From: Bifidobacterium eulemuris
Lineage (GTDB): Bacteria > Actinomycetota > Actinomycetes > Actinomycetales > Bifidobacteriaceae
Direction: 5' to 3'
Assembly (NCBI RefSeq): GCF_014898155.1
Contig: NZ_CP062938.1
Span: forward strand, 2,480,001-2,544,000
DNA length: 64,000 nucleotides
Position numbers and translations under genes: made by a program. Every line of letters starts with the position of its first letter. Within the stretch, counting starts at the first letter, position 1. The notes beneath the pieces were generated by a model, which saw nothing but the letters and a program-made list of their open reading frames with translations, was not told where the DNA came from and made no database searches. This document shows positions 47,278-55,892 of this stretch, piece by piece.

Positions 47278-49338
47278 ATGCAGAGCAACGATACGCAGCG
47301 TACGCGCCAGCCGTGGATGCATGATATGAAGCCGTTGGTGCACGCGCCCGCGCAGCTGTGGTGCGCGCCGGACGGCGTGGTCGACGCGACCGCGAGCCAT
47401 GCGGGGGCGGAATCGATCGCGGGCTTCTACCTCGGGGACACGCGAATCGTCTCCGCCATCGGTCTGCGGGTGGATGGCGAAACCCCGACCCCTATCGGCT
47501 GGGATTCGCGGAACAAGGGCGAGAGCCGGTCCACACTGGTCGCGCGCAATATCGAAGGCCCCACGGTCGACCCTCAGATGCGCGTGAACGAACATCGTTC
47601 CGTAAGCGCCGACGGCCTCATCGAGCGCGTCGAACTGCGCAGCGCGCTGGATGAGGACCGCGCGGTCCGTCTCGAGATGTCGTTGCGATTCGACATGGCC
47701 ACGATGCAGGAGGTGAAAGGAGGCATCGAGTCCTCCGCGGCGAAGGGCGGGAAGGTGACGCTGCGCCATCTGCCGGCAGGTGAGGCGGCGGGGCCGCGTC
47801 ACGGCGTGGCGGTCGACTGCGGCGAGATATCCGCTCTCGTCCGTGCGGTCGGAACGCCGCAGGGAGTCGACGATGTTCCGCAGGTCTCCATATCGGGACT
47901 CGAATGCCTGTTCGTCTGGAATCTGACGGTTCCGGCGCGAGGCGTGCGCGAGGTGGCTTTGGATCTTCGCGTCGAGACCCCGAGCAACGCCGTCATGGCG
48001 GCGGACGGTCCCTGCCCGTGGACTGACGTTCGCGTGCGGGCCGACGACAATCGGCTGGAGAGCTGGGCGAACGTGTCGTTGCGCGATCTTGACGGGCTTC
48101 GCATGTCGGTGCCGGCGTTGCCCCACGATGAATTCCTGGCCGCCGGCGCGCCCTGGTTCTTCACGCTGTTCGGCCGCGACTCGCTGTGGGCGGCCCGGTT
48201 CATGCTGCCTCTGACGACGCGCACGGCCATGGGCACGCTGCGCACTCTCGCGCATTTCCAATCCCGGATGTCGGATCCGCAGACCAACGCGAGTCCCGGA
48301 AAGATCATGCATGAGCTGCGTGCCGAACCGTTGGTGTCCGCCGGCGTGTTCGCATCCGATGGGATGACGCTGCCGCCGCTGTACTACGGCACCATCGACG
48401 CGACTCCGCTGTGGATCATCCTGCTCGCCGAGGCCGCACGTTGGGGCGCGCCCGAAGAGGAGGTGCGCGCGCTGCTGCCGAATCTCGAAGCGGCCTTGGC
48501 TTGGCTGCGTGACTGGGGCGATTGCGATGGCGACGGCTTCCTGGAATACATCGACGAGACCGGCCATGGGCTGAGCAACCAAGGCTGGAAGGATTCGGGC
48601 GACTCGGTGCGTTGGAACGACGGCGGCATCGCGCAGGGGCCGATCGCCCTGTGCGAGGTGCAGGGTTACGCCTATCAGGCGGCCATGCTGGGCGCCGAGC
48701 TGCTGGAACGTTTCGGCCGCGACGGCGCACGGGAATGGCGCGCGTGGGCGGCGGAACTCAAAGCCCGGTTCAACGGGAGCTTCTGGGTGGAGGACGAGCG
48801 CGGCCGATATCCGGCGATCGCCCTGGACGCGGACAAGCGTCCCGTCGACGCGCTGACCAGCAACATCGGTCATCTGCTGGGCACTGGCATCCTCGACGAG
48901 CAGGGTGTGCGCGACGTGGTCGCCCGTCTGACGGGCGACGACATGATGAGCGGATACGGCGTGCGCACGATGAGCGGCCTGGCCGGCGGATATTCGCCCG
49001 ACAGCTATCACTGCGGATCGGTGTGGGCCCACGACAGCGCCATCGTCATGTGCGGTCTGCGGGCCGAAGGATACGTCGAGGAGGCGGCCGCCATCGCCGA
49101 AGGACTGATCAGCGCCGCGGAGAGGTTCGACTACCAGATTCCGGAACTGTATTCGGGCGATGCGGGGGAGTACGGTCCTGCGCCGTATCCGGCGGCATGC
49201 CATCCCCAGGCATGGTCGGCGGCCTCGTCGGTCGCGGTGCTGTCGGTGCTGCTCGACCTGAATCCCGGCGGCGATTGCGGCGCGGGGAACGCTCCGTGCG
49301 GCTCCCCATTGGCCCGTGGCCTGCGCATCGAGCGATAG
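47278..49338 (+). CDS. Glycogen-debranching-like (amylo-alpha-1,6-glucosidase type) hydrolase
   Basis: A 686-residue protein with an N-terminal beta-rich domain (residues about 15-250) of the glycogen-debranching N-terminal type and a C-terminal (alpha/alpha)6 barrel. The barrel shows PWFFTLFGRDSLWAARF, GEASTMPPLYYGTIDATPLW-type sequence (LPPLYYGTIDATPLW), GLSNQGWKDSGDSV and YPAACHPQAWSAAS, motifs seen in MGH1/GH63-like glucosidases. No signal peptide, so it is cytoplasmic and probably hydrolyses what the importer brings in. ATG 47278 has GGAG 11 bases upstream; ATG 47245 and GTG 47218 are in-frame alternatives. True substrate is not known. Confidence 0.85.
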   Translation: MQSNDTQRTRQPWMHDMKPLVHAPAQLWCAPDGVVDATASHAGAESIAGFYLGDTRIVSAIGLRVDGETPTPIGWDSRNKGESRSTLVARNIEGPTVDPQMRVNEHRSVSADGLIERVELRSALDEDRAVRLEMSLRFDMATMQEVKGGIESSAAKGGKVTLRHLPAGEAAGPRHGVAVDCGEISALVRAVGTPQGVDDVPQVSISGLECLFVWNLTVPARGVREVALDLRVETPSNAVMAADGPCPWTDVRVRADDNRLESWANVSLRDLDGLRMSVPALPHDEFLAAGAPWFFTLFGRDSLWAARFMLPLTTRTAMGTLRTLAHFQSRMSDPQTNASPGKIMHELRAEPLVSAGVFASDGMTLPPLYYGTIDATPLWIILLAEAARWGAPEEEVRALLPNLEAALAWLRDWGDCDGDGFLEYIDETGHGLSNQGWKDSGDSVRWNDGGIAQGPIALCEVQGYAYQAAMLGAELLERFGRDGAREWRAWAAELKARFNGSFWVEDERGRYPAIALDADKRPVDALTSNIGHLLGTGILDEQGVRDVVARLTGDDMMSGYGVRTMSGLAGGYSPDSYHCGSVWAHDSAIVMCGLRAEGYVEEAAAIAEGLISAAERFDYQIPELYSGDAGEYGPAPYPAACHPQAWSAASSVAVLSVLLDLNPGGDCGAGNAPCGSPLARGLRIER

Positions 49339-49389
49339 GACGGCCGATCAAGCGGAACGCGACGTGCCGCCCTCACCGTGGTATAGGCT

Positions 49390-50019
49390 GTGAGGGTGGC
49401 ACGAGGGCAGCAAACGGAGAAATACGAGCGGGGCACGCGGTCGTACACGATGTCGCGCATCCGGGGAAAAGACACCTCGATCGAGGTGATGGTGCGCCGT
49501 TACCTGTTCTCTCGCGGCCTGCGGTTCCGTAAGAACGACAAACGATATCCGGGGCATCCCGATGTGGTGCTGCCGCGCTGGCACACCATCGTGTTCGTCA
49601 ACGGATGTTTCTGGCATATGCACGACGATTGCCCCAAAGGCGTGCGCAATCCCAAATCCAACGTGGAGTTCTGGAGTGCGAAACTGCTACGCAACCGTGA
49701 ACGGGACAGGATGCAACGGGCACAACTCGAGGCGGACGGATGGCATGTCATCACCGTGTGGGAATGCGAATTGACGAAAACCGCCCGCGAGGAGCGGCTT
49801 GCGCGGCTGTATGAGCAGATCGTCGGCCAGAGCGCCGACGCGGCCGCCGGTCCGGCCGACGATGCCGCCGGCGACAGCGGCATGGCCGTATCTGATGACG
49901 TCAAGTCAAACGGCGTCACACCGGTCAGGGCCGCATCGGCCGGGCCCATGCCAAGCGAGACTTCGCCGGGTAACGTCGTCGTGCCCAATACGACGACGCC
50001 ACCCGACACGTCTCGGTGA
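49390..50019 (+). CDS. vsr: Very-short-patch mismatch repair endonuclease (Vsr), no adjacent methylase
   Basis: A 209-residue protein. Residues about 10-145 are a Vsr endonuclease: YTMSRIRGKDTSIEVMVRRYLF, RFRKNDKRYPGHPDVVLPRWHTIVFVNGCFWH (catalytic Asp and His region), CPKGVRNPKSNVEFWSAKL and GWHVITVWECEL. Residues about 150-209 are a low-complexity Ala/Ser/Pro/Thr tail not typical of the family. Vsr nicks T:G mismatches formed by deamination of 5-methylcytosine and is usually beside a cytosine methylase; none is in this window. The start is uncertain: GTG 49390 or GTG 49396, both just after TATAGG at 49382-49387. Confidence 0.9.
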   Translation: MRVARGQQTEKYERGTRSYTMSRIRGKDTSIEVMVRRYLFSRGLRFRKNDKRYPGHPDVVLPRWHTIVFVNGCFWHMHDDCPKGVRNPKSNVEFWSAKLLRNRERDRMQRAQLEADGWHVITVWECELTKTAREERLARLYEQIVGQSADAAAGPADDAAGDSGMAVSDDVKSNGVTPVRAASAGPMPSETSPGNVVVPNTTTPPDTSR

Positions 50020-50022
50020 TGC

Positions 50023-51078
50023 TCAGTCCTCGAACGGGAACCTCAGACCCCAGCGCATGCGAATCGAATCCATCAGCTCCATGATGCGCACCGTGTCCTT
50101 ATGCGGCATGGCCTCGCATTCGGTTTTGCCGTCGATCAACGCGTTCGCCGCGTCTGCCACCTCGTACTCATATCCGGTGAGCTGCTCGGGAACCTCCACA
50201 TGGCGTGCCAGCCGATGGTCCGCGCCATACACGTCGATGCCTTCCGGATTGTTGATGTTATGCACCACCAGATATCCCTTGGTGCCCCACACGTAGCCGC
50301 CGCGGTCGGAAGCGGCGACCATCGAGCTGGCGGAGACGGCCATCACGCCGTCGTCGTAAACCAGCGTGGTGGAGTTCTGCGCGTCCACACCGGACTCATG
50401 CGCCACCATGGAGGTGTCCATATGGTCGATCGCGCGGCCATGGTCGGCGCCCACCGCCATATCGATGAAATTCAACGGATACACGCCCACGTCGAGCAGC
50501 GCGCCGCCGGCCGTGTTCGGATCGGTCATACGCGCCTTATCGGACACCGGATAGCACAGATTCGCGCTTACGGACTTCACTTCGCCGATCTCTCCCGAAT
50601 CGAGGATCTCATTGATGATCCGGCGGCTGGGCATGTACCGCGTCCAAATCGCCTCCGCGCACAGCATGCCGGTCTCGCAGGCCACATCCAGCGTTTCGCG
50701 GGCCTGGTCGGCGTTCGCGGTGAACGACTTCTCCACCAGCACGTTCTTGCCGGCCTTCATGCATAGGATCGCCTGTTCGGCGTGCAGACTGTGCGGCGTG
50801 GCGATATACACCAGATCCACGGCCGGGTCGGCAACCAGATCCTCATACGAACCGTACGCCTGGTCGAATCCCCACTGGTCGGCGAAAGCCTGCGCGCGGC
50901 CCAAGTCGCGAGCCGCCACCGCATATGGGTGGATCAGGTCCGCATAGCGGGGGTCGGCGGCCATTTTGACCAACGTGTCGGCCATGGTGTGCGCGATGCG
51001 TCCCGCGCCCAGAATGGCGACGTTCACCTTCTCGTCATTGGTGTCGAATGCTGCGCGGGTGCCGTTCAGCCTGCTCAT
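50023..51078 (-). CDS. Gfo/Idh/MocA-family NAD(P)-dependent oxidoreductase
   Basis: A 351-residue sugar or inositol dehydrogenase-like enzyme. The Rossmann domain begins VNVAILGAGRIAHTMADTLV; EKSFTANADQARE follows the conserved EKP-like position, with Ser in place of Pro; the C-terminal domain includes GGALLDVGVYPLNFIDMAVG. AAGGAGAA precedes ATG 51078. It converges on vsr with 3 bases between. The substrate cannot be assigned from sequence. Confidence 0.9.
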   Translation of the reverse strand: MSRLNGTRAAFDTNDEKVNVAILGAGRIAHTMADTLVKMAADPRYADLIHPYAVAARDLGRAQAFADQWGFDQAYGSYEDLVADPAVDLVYIATPHSLHAEQAILCMKAGKNVLVEKSFTANADQARETLDVACETGMLCAEAIWTRYMPSRRIINEILDSGEIGEVKSVSANLCYPVSDKARMTDPNTAGGALLDVGVYPLNFIDMAVGADHGRAIDHMDTSMVAHESGVDAQNSTTLVYDDGVMAVSASSMVAASDRGGYVWGTKGYLVVHNINNPEGIDVYGADHRLARHVEVPEQLTGYEYEVADAANALIDGKTECEAMPHKDTVRIMELMDSIRMRWGLRFPFED

Positions 51079-51124
51079 GGTTCTCCTTCGAACGTCGATG
51101 TTGGTTCGTCGTACCTCAGTATAC

Positions 51125-51272
51125 GGTTCCGCCCGCGCGCGGGAGGCATACCCGCGCCCTCACGCATCGACCGTCTCACCGGATTGTTCCGCTCGCGTGC
51201 GGGAGACACGCTGCGGAAAGGTCTCCATCCATCTTTCATCCACGGTTCCTCCTGCTCGCGGGAGGCGTACCG
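51125..51272. CRISPR. CRISPR-like remnant: three degenerate 27-28-nt repeats
   Basis: Units at 51126-51152, 51186-51212 and 51245-51271 share GTTCCGCCCGCGCGCGGGAG-like sequence: GTTCC, a central GC palindrome, GGGAG and an ACC-type end. Units 1 and 3 match at 23 of 27 positions; unit 2 is more diverged. Spacing is 60 and 59 bases, leaving unrelated spacers of 33 and 32 bases. This is the form of a type I-E array, but only three units exist and no cas gene is in the window. A non-CRISPR short repeat is the alternative. Confidence 0.4.
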
Positions 51273-51411
51273 TCCCGCTTGGGATGTCGAAGGAGGATGG
51301 AGGCCGGAGGTGCCGTTTCTTTTTCATCGCGCCGGGCGCAGGCGTGGGCGGAGTCGAAACATCTCGACGGGGAAGGGATGCAATGTCCCGAATCGCGGTT
51401 ACAACGACATT

Positions 51412-52659
51412 ATGGAAAGCGCAGCACAGCAGCAGTCTCAGTCCTCCGGTTCCGCCAAGGCGTCCGGCGGAGGCCCGGTCCCGACACCCGCGATGTCGCG
51501 ACGCGCGGCGGAATCCAACCCCTTCCGCGCGATGGTGTTCGGTGAGAAGGCCGACCGTATGATCGCGGACGGCGTCGACGTGATCAAACTCAGCCTCGGC
51601 GAGCCCGACTTCGGCGCGCCGCCCGCCGTGCGCGACGCGATGCGCGAGCAATACGACGGACGCGCCCTGCCCTACACCGCGGCCATGGGGCTGCCCGAAC
51701 TCAGGCGCGCCATCGCCGACTTCTACCACGAACGGCACGCGCTCGACATCGATCCCAAACGTATCGTCATCACCGCGGGAGGTTCGGCCGCGCTGCTGCT
51801 TGCCACCGCGCTGACCGTCGACCCCGGCGACGATGTGATGGTCGCCGACCCCTCGTATCCATGCAACCGCGAGCTCGTGCGCTCCTTCGAAGGCAATGTC
51901 GTGGACGTGCCGACCAGCGCCGCGACCCGCTTCCATCTGACGGATGAACTCGTCGAACGGTATTGGACCGAACGCACCAAAGCCGTGATGATCACCTCGC
52001 CTTCGAATCCGACCGGCACCACCATCGGCTTCGACATGCTCTCCCGAGTCTGCGCGCTGGCCGCCGGTCGCGGCGCATGGCGCATCGTGGACGAGACCTA
52101 CCTCGATCTGGCCGACCGCGAGCCGGACGGCACCAAGGTGCGTTCCGTGCTCGCCTGCGATCCGGGCGCCATTGTGTGCAACAGTTTCTCCAAATTCTTC
52201 GGCATGACCGGATGGCGGCTCGGCTGGGCCATCATGCCCGACGACGACGCCGTGCTCACCGCGGTCGACGATCTGGCCACCAACTACTACCTGTGCGCGC
52301 ATACACCCACCCAACACGCGGCGCTCGCCTGCTTCACCCCCGACAGCCTCGCCGAATGCGAGCGCCGGCGTCGGGAGCTGCTCGCCCGCCGCGCCATCGT
52401 GGTCGAGGGACTCAGGCGCATCGGGCTGCCGGTGGAGGTGGAGCCGAACGGCGCGTTCTACGCCTACTTCAACGTCTCCTCGACCGGAATGGACGCGTGG
52501 ACCTTCTGCGAGCGCGCGTTGGCGGACGCGCATGTGGCGCTGACCCCCGGCCGTGATTTCGGCGCGGCCACCGCCGACACGCATGTGCGTCTGTCGTACG
52601 CCGCTTCGCGCGAGGCGCTGGCGGAAGGGCTGGAGCGGCTGGGGAGGTTTGTGAGGTGA
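51412..52659 (+). CDS. PLP-dependent class I/II aminotransferase
   Basis: A 415-residue fold type I aminotransferase of the aspartate-aminotransferase group. After a 20-residue Gln/Ser/Ala-rich head come IKLSLGEPDFGAPPAVRDAM, LPYTAAMGLPELRRAIADFY, ITSPSNPTGTTI, the PLP region IVDETYLDLADRE and NSFSKFFGMTGWRLGWA with the Schiff-base lysine. TACAAC ends 6 bases before ATG 51412 with no ribosome-binding site, so the mRNA is probably leaderless. Amino-acid specificity is not clear. Confidence 0.9.
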   Translation: MESAAQQQSQSSGSAKASGGGPVPTPAMSRRAAESNPFRAMVFGEKADRMIADGVDVIKLSLGEPDFGAPPAVRDAMREQYDGRALPYTAAMGLPELRRAIADFYHERHALDIDPKRIVITAGGSAALLLATALTVDPGDDVMVADPSYPCNRELVRSFEGNVVDVPTSAATRFHLTDELVERYWTERTKAVMITSPSNPTGTTIGFDMLSRVCALAAGRGAWRIVDETYLDLADREPDGTKVRSVLACDPGAIVCNSFSKFFGMTGWRLGWAIMPDDDAVLTAVDDLATNYYLCAHTPTQHAALACFTPDSLAECERRRRELLARRAIVVEGLRRIGLPVEVEPNGAFYAYFNVSSTGMDAWTFCERALADAHVALTPGRDFGAATADTHVRLSYAASREALAEGLERLGRFVR

Positions 52660-52690
52660 GGTCGTCGCACGGTCGCATCAGGCGGTAGGT

Positions 52691-52803
52691 CCCGTGCGAC
52701 CCTTTTTCGGGGCGTAAACGAACAGATTTCGTCCCGAACGGCGGTATTCCGCCGGACCGTATGATCATCGCGTGTTCGTTTCTGTGCGGAAAAGTCGCAC
52801 GGG
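52691..52803. repeat. 113-nt inverted-ended element, copy B
   Basis: Ends CCCGTGCGAC and GTCGCACGGG are a perfect 10-bp inverted repeat and the length equals copy A (24850-24962). An inner 9-bp stem AAACGAACA/TGTTCGTTT (52716-52724, 52773-52781) and a GGCGG-TATT-CCGCC hairpin are present. It precedes the CDF gene. Confidence 0.65.
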
Positions 52804-52937
52804 CGTCGGTTGGATGGCGCTTTGTGCGACCTCGCATCTCCGCCCCGCGCTGAATGCGCGTCGGCGCCCGCGTATTGCCGATAGCATGGAACGTGCGGGT
52901 TCTTCGAGCCGCCCCGACAATGAAAGCGAGGTGGCGG

Positions 52938-53846
52938 ATGCTCAATCAGAAACGTGTGGAACAGCGTGCGCTCGGCGTGGGTATCGCATGCAATGCGGTG
53001 ATGGGCGCCGCGGGTCTGACGGTGTTCTTCATCACCGGTATGGAGGCGATTTTCCTAGACGGTGTGTTCACCGTCATCGCGTTGATCTCCGGGCTGGTGG
53101 CGCTGGTCGTCTCGTCGCGCAGCGCGCGCACCACAGACCGGTTCCCCAACGGGTTTTTCGCGTTGGAACCGCTGTATGCGATCGTCAAGGCGGTGCTGAC
53201 TTTGTCGCTGCTCGCTTTCTCCACCATCAACGTCACGCAGGCGGCCATTGAGTATTGGCGCTTCGGCATAGGGGAGCCGTTGGTGCTCGGTCCTGTGGTC
53301 TGGTATGAGCTGGTGATGGTGGCGATCTGCGTGGGGATGGTGTTGTTCTACCGCTATGAGAACGCGCGCATTCACGGTGCCAGCACCATGCTCGACGCGG
53401 AGGCGCGCACCACGCTGGTCGATGGCATGGTTTCCGGCGGCATCGGCGTGGCCGCGTTGGCGCTCACCTTTGTGCCGTTGGATTCGCCGCTCGGATGGCT
53501 CAACTACACCGGTGATTTCTTCATCACCATCGCTTTGGTGGCGATTTCGCTCAAGGAACCGCTGACCGTGCTGCACGACGGATTCGTCGAACTGATCGGC
53601 GGCCGCGTCATCGACGAGGAGACCAACGAGCATATCGAACTCGAAGCGCGTGGGCATCTGCCCGGAGGCACCAGTCTCGACCGCGTCCACGTGTTCAAAC
53701 AAGGCATGAGCTACACGGTCGACGTGTACCTGCTGTGCGAGAACGACACGATGAACGTCAGCCACGTCAACAGCCGCAAACAGGAGCTGGAAGCCGCGCT
53801 GCGTCCACGATTCCCCATCGTCGACGTGAACTTCGTGTTCGACTGA
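52938..53846 (+). CDS. Cation diffusion facilitator-type efflux protein
   Basis: A 302-residue membrane protein with six hydrophobic segments up to about residue 215 and a soluble C-terminal domain with a predicted ferredoxin-like fold. The expected metal sites are altered: span 2 has FLDGVFTVIALIS and span 5 TLVDGMVSGGIGV, each with Asp but no His, so manganese or iron is more likely than zinc. ATG 52938 is chosen by homology start and a GAGG box; the longer frame is unrelated. Confidence 0.85.
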   Translation: MLNQKRVEQRALGVGIACNAVMGAAGLTVFFITGMEAIFLDGVFTVIALISGLVALVVSSRSARTTDRFPNGFFALEPLYAIVKAVLTLSLLAFSTINVTQAAIEYWRFGIGEPLVLGPVVWYELVMVAICVGMVLFYRYENARIHGASTMLDAEARTTLVDGMVSGGIGVAALALTFVPLDSPLGWLNYTGDFFITIALVAISLKEPLTVLHDGFVELIGGRVIDEETNEHIELEARGHLPGGTSLDRVHVFKQGMSYTVDVYLLCENDTMNVSHVNSRKQELEAALRPRFPIVDVNFVFD

Positions 53847-53866
53847 TCCGCACGTCGGAAGCCTGG

Positions 53867-54886
53867 TCAGACCGCGATGGTGGCCAGCAGGGCCGCATGA
53901 TCCGACCCGGTGACCTTCACCGTCCGGCATTGGCCGGCCGTCATGCCCTGGTCGAGCACCACATGGTCGATGCCGGCGAACGCAGGCAGATACGTTCGAT
54001 CCATGGGCCAAGTGAAGGTGAATCCGTGTCCGGACTGGCGGGCCGCGTCCGTGAATCGGTCGCCGAGGAAGTTGCGGAAGGGCGTGTGGTCGTAGGTGGC
54101 GTTGAAATCGCCCATGAATATGTATCGCGTGTCGGTGTCGGCTCGCATCAGGGCGAGTTCGTCCAGCGAGCGTTTCCACTGGGCCCAATAGCCGGGAACC
54201 GGGGCGGTGGTGTGCACGGAGACGAAACGCACCTCGGTGCCGGCGAAGTCCACCGTGCCGCCCGGCATGAACGAGGCGCTGGAGTTCACGTCGTCGTCGG
54301 CCGGGTCGGATTGCGGCGCGGCCGACCAGATGCCGTTGCCATACACGCCATCCGACGAGGAGACGTTGGCGTACGGCAGGTAATATTCGATGCCGGCCTC
54401 GTTCAGCCGTTCCACGAAATCATCGGTCGTCTCCTGCAGAGCCAGCACCTCGACGCGTTGGTCGCGTACCAGATCGACGATCTCCTGCGCGTCGGCCTGG
54501 CCTTTGTAGACGTTGAGCGTCATCACGCGCGCGTAGGCGTCCGAGGTGTCGGCCGAGGCCGAGGCCACCGCCTGCTGCGCTTCGTCGGGCAGTGTGGCGG
54601 ATGGTTGGAAGAACGGCAACTGCCAGTAGACGTTCAATCCGATGGCAATGACGGCGATCAGCGCCATCACCACACGACGGGAGATGATGGCGAGCAGCAG
54701 CGCGAGTAACGCCAATAGCGTGAACCACGGCGTGGCGGAGACGACGACCGGCACATAAGGGAGTTCCTGCAAGTCGGCGGGAAGCTCGCGCGCGGCCGTG
54801 CCCAGCAACGCCGCGACGGCGAAGATTCCGGCGAACGCGCCGAGAATGCGATGACGTCTCCTGCCTTTGCCAGCCAATCCTGCCAT
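53867..54886 (-). CDS. Membrane-anchored endonuclease/exonuclease/phosphatase-family protein
   Basis: A 339-residue protein. Three N-terminal hydrophobic segments (about residues 12-32, 42-62 and 65-90) anchor a C-terminal EEP domain (about 115-339) with VMTLNVYKGQAD, VLALQETTDDF, YIFMGDFNATYDH and GSDHAALLATI, the metal and catalytic motifs of this fold. The catalytic domain would face outward if the third span leads out. Targets could be nucleic acid, lipid or phosphate esters; sequence alone does not decide. CAGGAGG precedes ATG 54886. Confidence 0.9.
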   Translation of the reverse strand: MAGLAGKGRRRHRILGAFAGIFAVAALLGTAARELPADLQELPYVPVVVSATPWFTLLALLALLLAIISRRVVMALIAVIAIGLNVYWQLPFFQPSATLPDEAQQAVASASADTSDAYARVMTLNVYKGQADAQEIVDLVRDQRVEVLALQETTDDFVERLNEAGIEYYLPYANVSSSDGVYGNGIWSAAPQSDPADDDVNSSASFMPGGTVDFAGTEVRFVSVHTTAPVPGYWAQWKRSLDELALMRADTDTRYIFMGDFNATYDHTPFRNFLGDRFTDAARQSGHGFTFTWPMDRTYLPAFAGIDHVVLDQGMTAGQCRTVKVTGSDHAALLATIAV

Positions 54887-55045
54887 TATGCCTCCTGCCT
54901 GTCGCCGAATCACATGCGTGATCGCGAATTGCCACCTTAACGCATGGGGCTTGGCGCGCGCACTCGTTCGCCAGGCTGATTCGCCGGTTTGCACCAAACC
55001 GGCACGAACTGTTCGATAGGGCCGCTGGAGGGCGGAGAACAAGTG

Positions 55046-55118
55046 TGCCCCAGATAGGAATCGAACCTACGACACCATCTTTAGGAGAGATGTGCTCTAT
55101 CCACTGAGCTACTGGGGC
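55046..55118 (-). tRNA. tRNA-Arg(CCU)
   Basis: A 73-base cloverleaf on the minus strand with acceptor GCCCCAG/CTGGGGC, D arm GCTC-AGTGGATA-GAGC, anticodon loop CTCCTAA (anticodon CCT) and T arm GTAGG-TTCGATT-CCTAT. The 3' CCA is not encoded. Its 3' 40 bases recur in inverted orientation at 55217-55256. Confidence 0.95.
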
Positions 55119-55216
55119 AACGAGTTGATATTGTACACGCGTTTCGCACCTGGTTCGACCAATTGTCGCAGCCGATGTTGCCAGAACAAGAATGCAAACA
55201 CAAAGGCCGCTCCTTT

Positions 55217-55256
55217 CTAAAGATGGTGTCGTAGGTTCGATTCCTATCTGGGGCAC
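55217..55256 (+). other. 40-bp inverted copy of the tRNA-Arg 3' end (att-like)
   Basis: These 40 bases are identical to the 3' part of the tRNA-Arg gene plus one flanking base (55045-55084) but lie on the opposite strand, 132 bases away. The copy covers anticodon-stem 3' side, variable loop, T arm and acceptor, which is the usual integrase attachment segment. The 5' half of the tRNA is missing, so it is not a gene. Confidence 0.85.
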
Positions 55257-55321
55257 CATTCCTTCGGCATGCCGACGGCCGAGCCCGCCGGTGCGTTGTC
55301 TGGAAAAGCGTGCCGCTTTGC

Positions 55322-55623
55322 TGTCCTGCTGCCCGCTATCCAATCTGCGGCTCAATGTGGTGGGGGACGTACGCGACCTGCCGTTGCGCGAACTGGCCCG
55401 GGCCGGCGTGCGCATCACCGTGAACTCCGACGATCCGGCCTACTTCGGCGGATACATCGCCGACAACTACATCGCGTTGGTCGAAGCCGGCTATACGATG
55501 TCCGAACTCGCCGAATTCGCGCGCCAGTCGCTGCTCGCCACCTTCGACACCCCGGAGAACCAGTCCGCCGACCTCGCCGCATGGGAGGCGTGGCGTCGGC
55601 GGTACAGCTCGCTGCTCCAGTAA
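55322..55623 (+). pseudogene. Adenosine deaminase, C-terminal fragment
   Basis: The frame from about 55325 to the stop at 55621-55623 reads CCPLSNLRLNVVGDVRDLPL, then ITVNSDDPAYFGGYI and LAEFARQSLLATF, the C-terminal metal-site region of adenosine deaminases. About 100 of the roughly 340 residues remain. Upstream sequence is the tRNA-derived repeat, not deaminase, so the gene was cut at this point. It has no start signal and is presumably inactive. Confidence 0.8.
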
Positions 55624-55660
55624 GGTGTTGGCCTTTCGGTTTCCCTGATCGGCCTGTTCC

Positions 55661-55784
55661 GTTCCGCTAGGGCGGCTGCGCGCCACCTTCGGGCGGTCGC
55701 ATGCCACCTTCGGGCGGTTACGTACCACCTACGGGCGGCTGTCTTGCCCTACGGGTGGTTGTCTTGCCCTTCGGGCGGTTGATG
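55661..55784 (+). repeat. Array of six ~21-bp repeats
   Basis: Units of 20-21 bases centre on ACCTTCGGGCGG or CCTACGGGCGG. Several can form small stems with TTCG or TACG loops. The reverse complement of this unit forms a second array at 55893-56030. Confidence 0.8.
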
Positions 55785-55892
55785 GGTTGGTCATTTCCAT
55801 CGGCTGATTGTTTTTATCAAGACGGGAATGGCTGAATTTCAACGTTTCTTATTGCGAGAATAAACGAATGTCGGAGAGTGGATAAAATCTTT

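Noticed and set aside
46792..49203. 803-codon minus-strand frame opposite the debranching-like gene
   Set aside because: Same reason: antisense shadow of a motif-rich plus-strand gene, composition biased to His, Arg and Gln.
55217..55256. A second tRNA-Arg gene
   Set aside because: Only the 3' 40 bases of the tRNA are present; acceptor 5' strand and D arm are missing.
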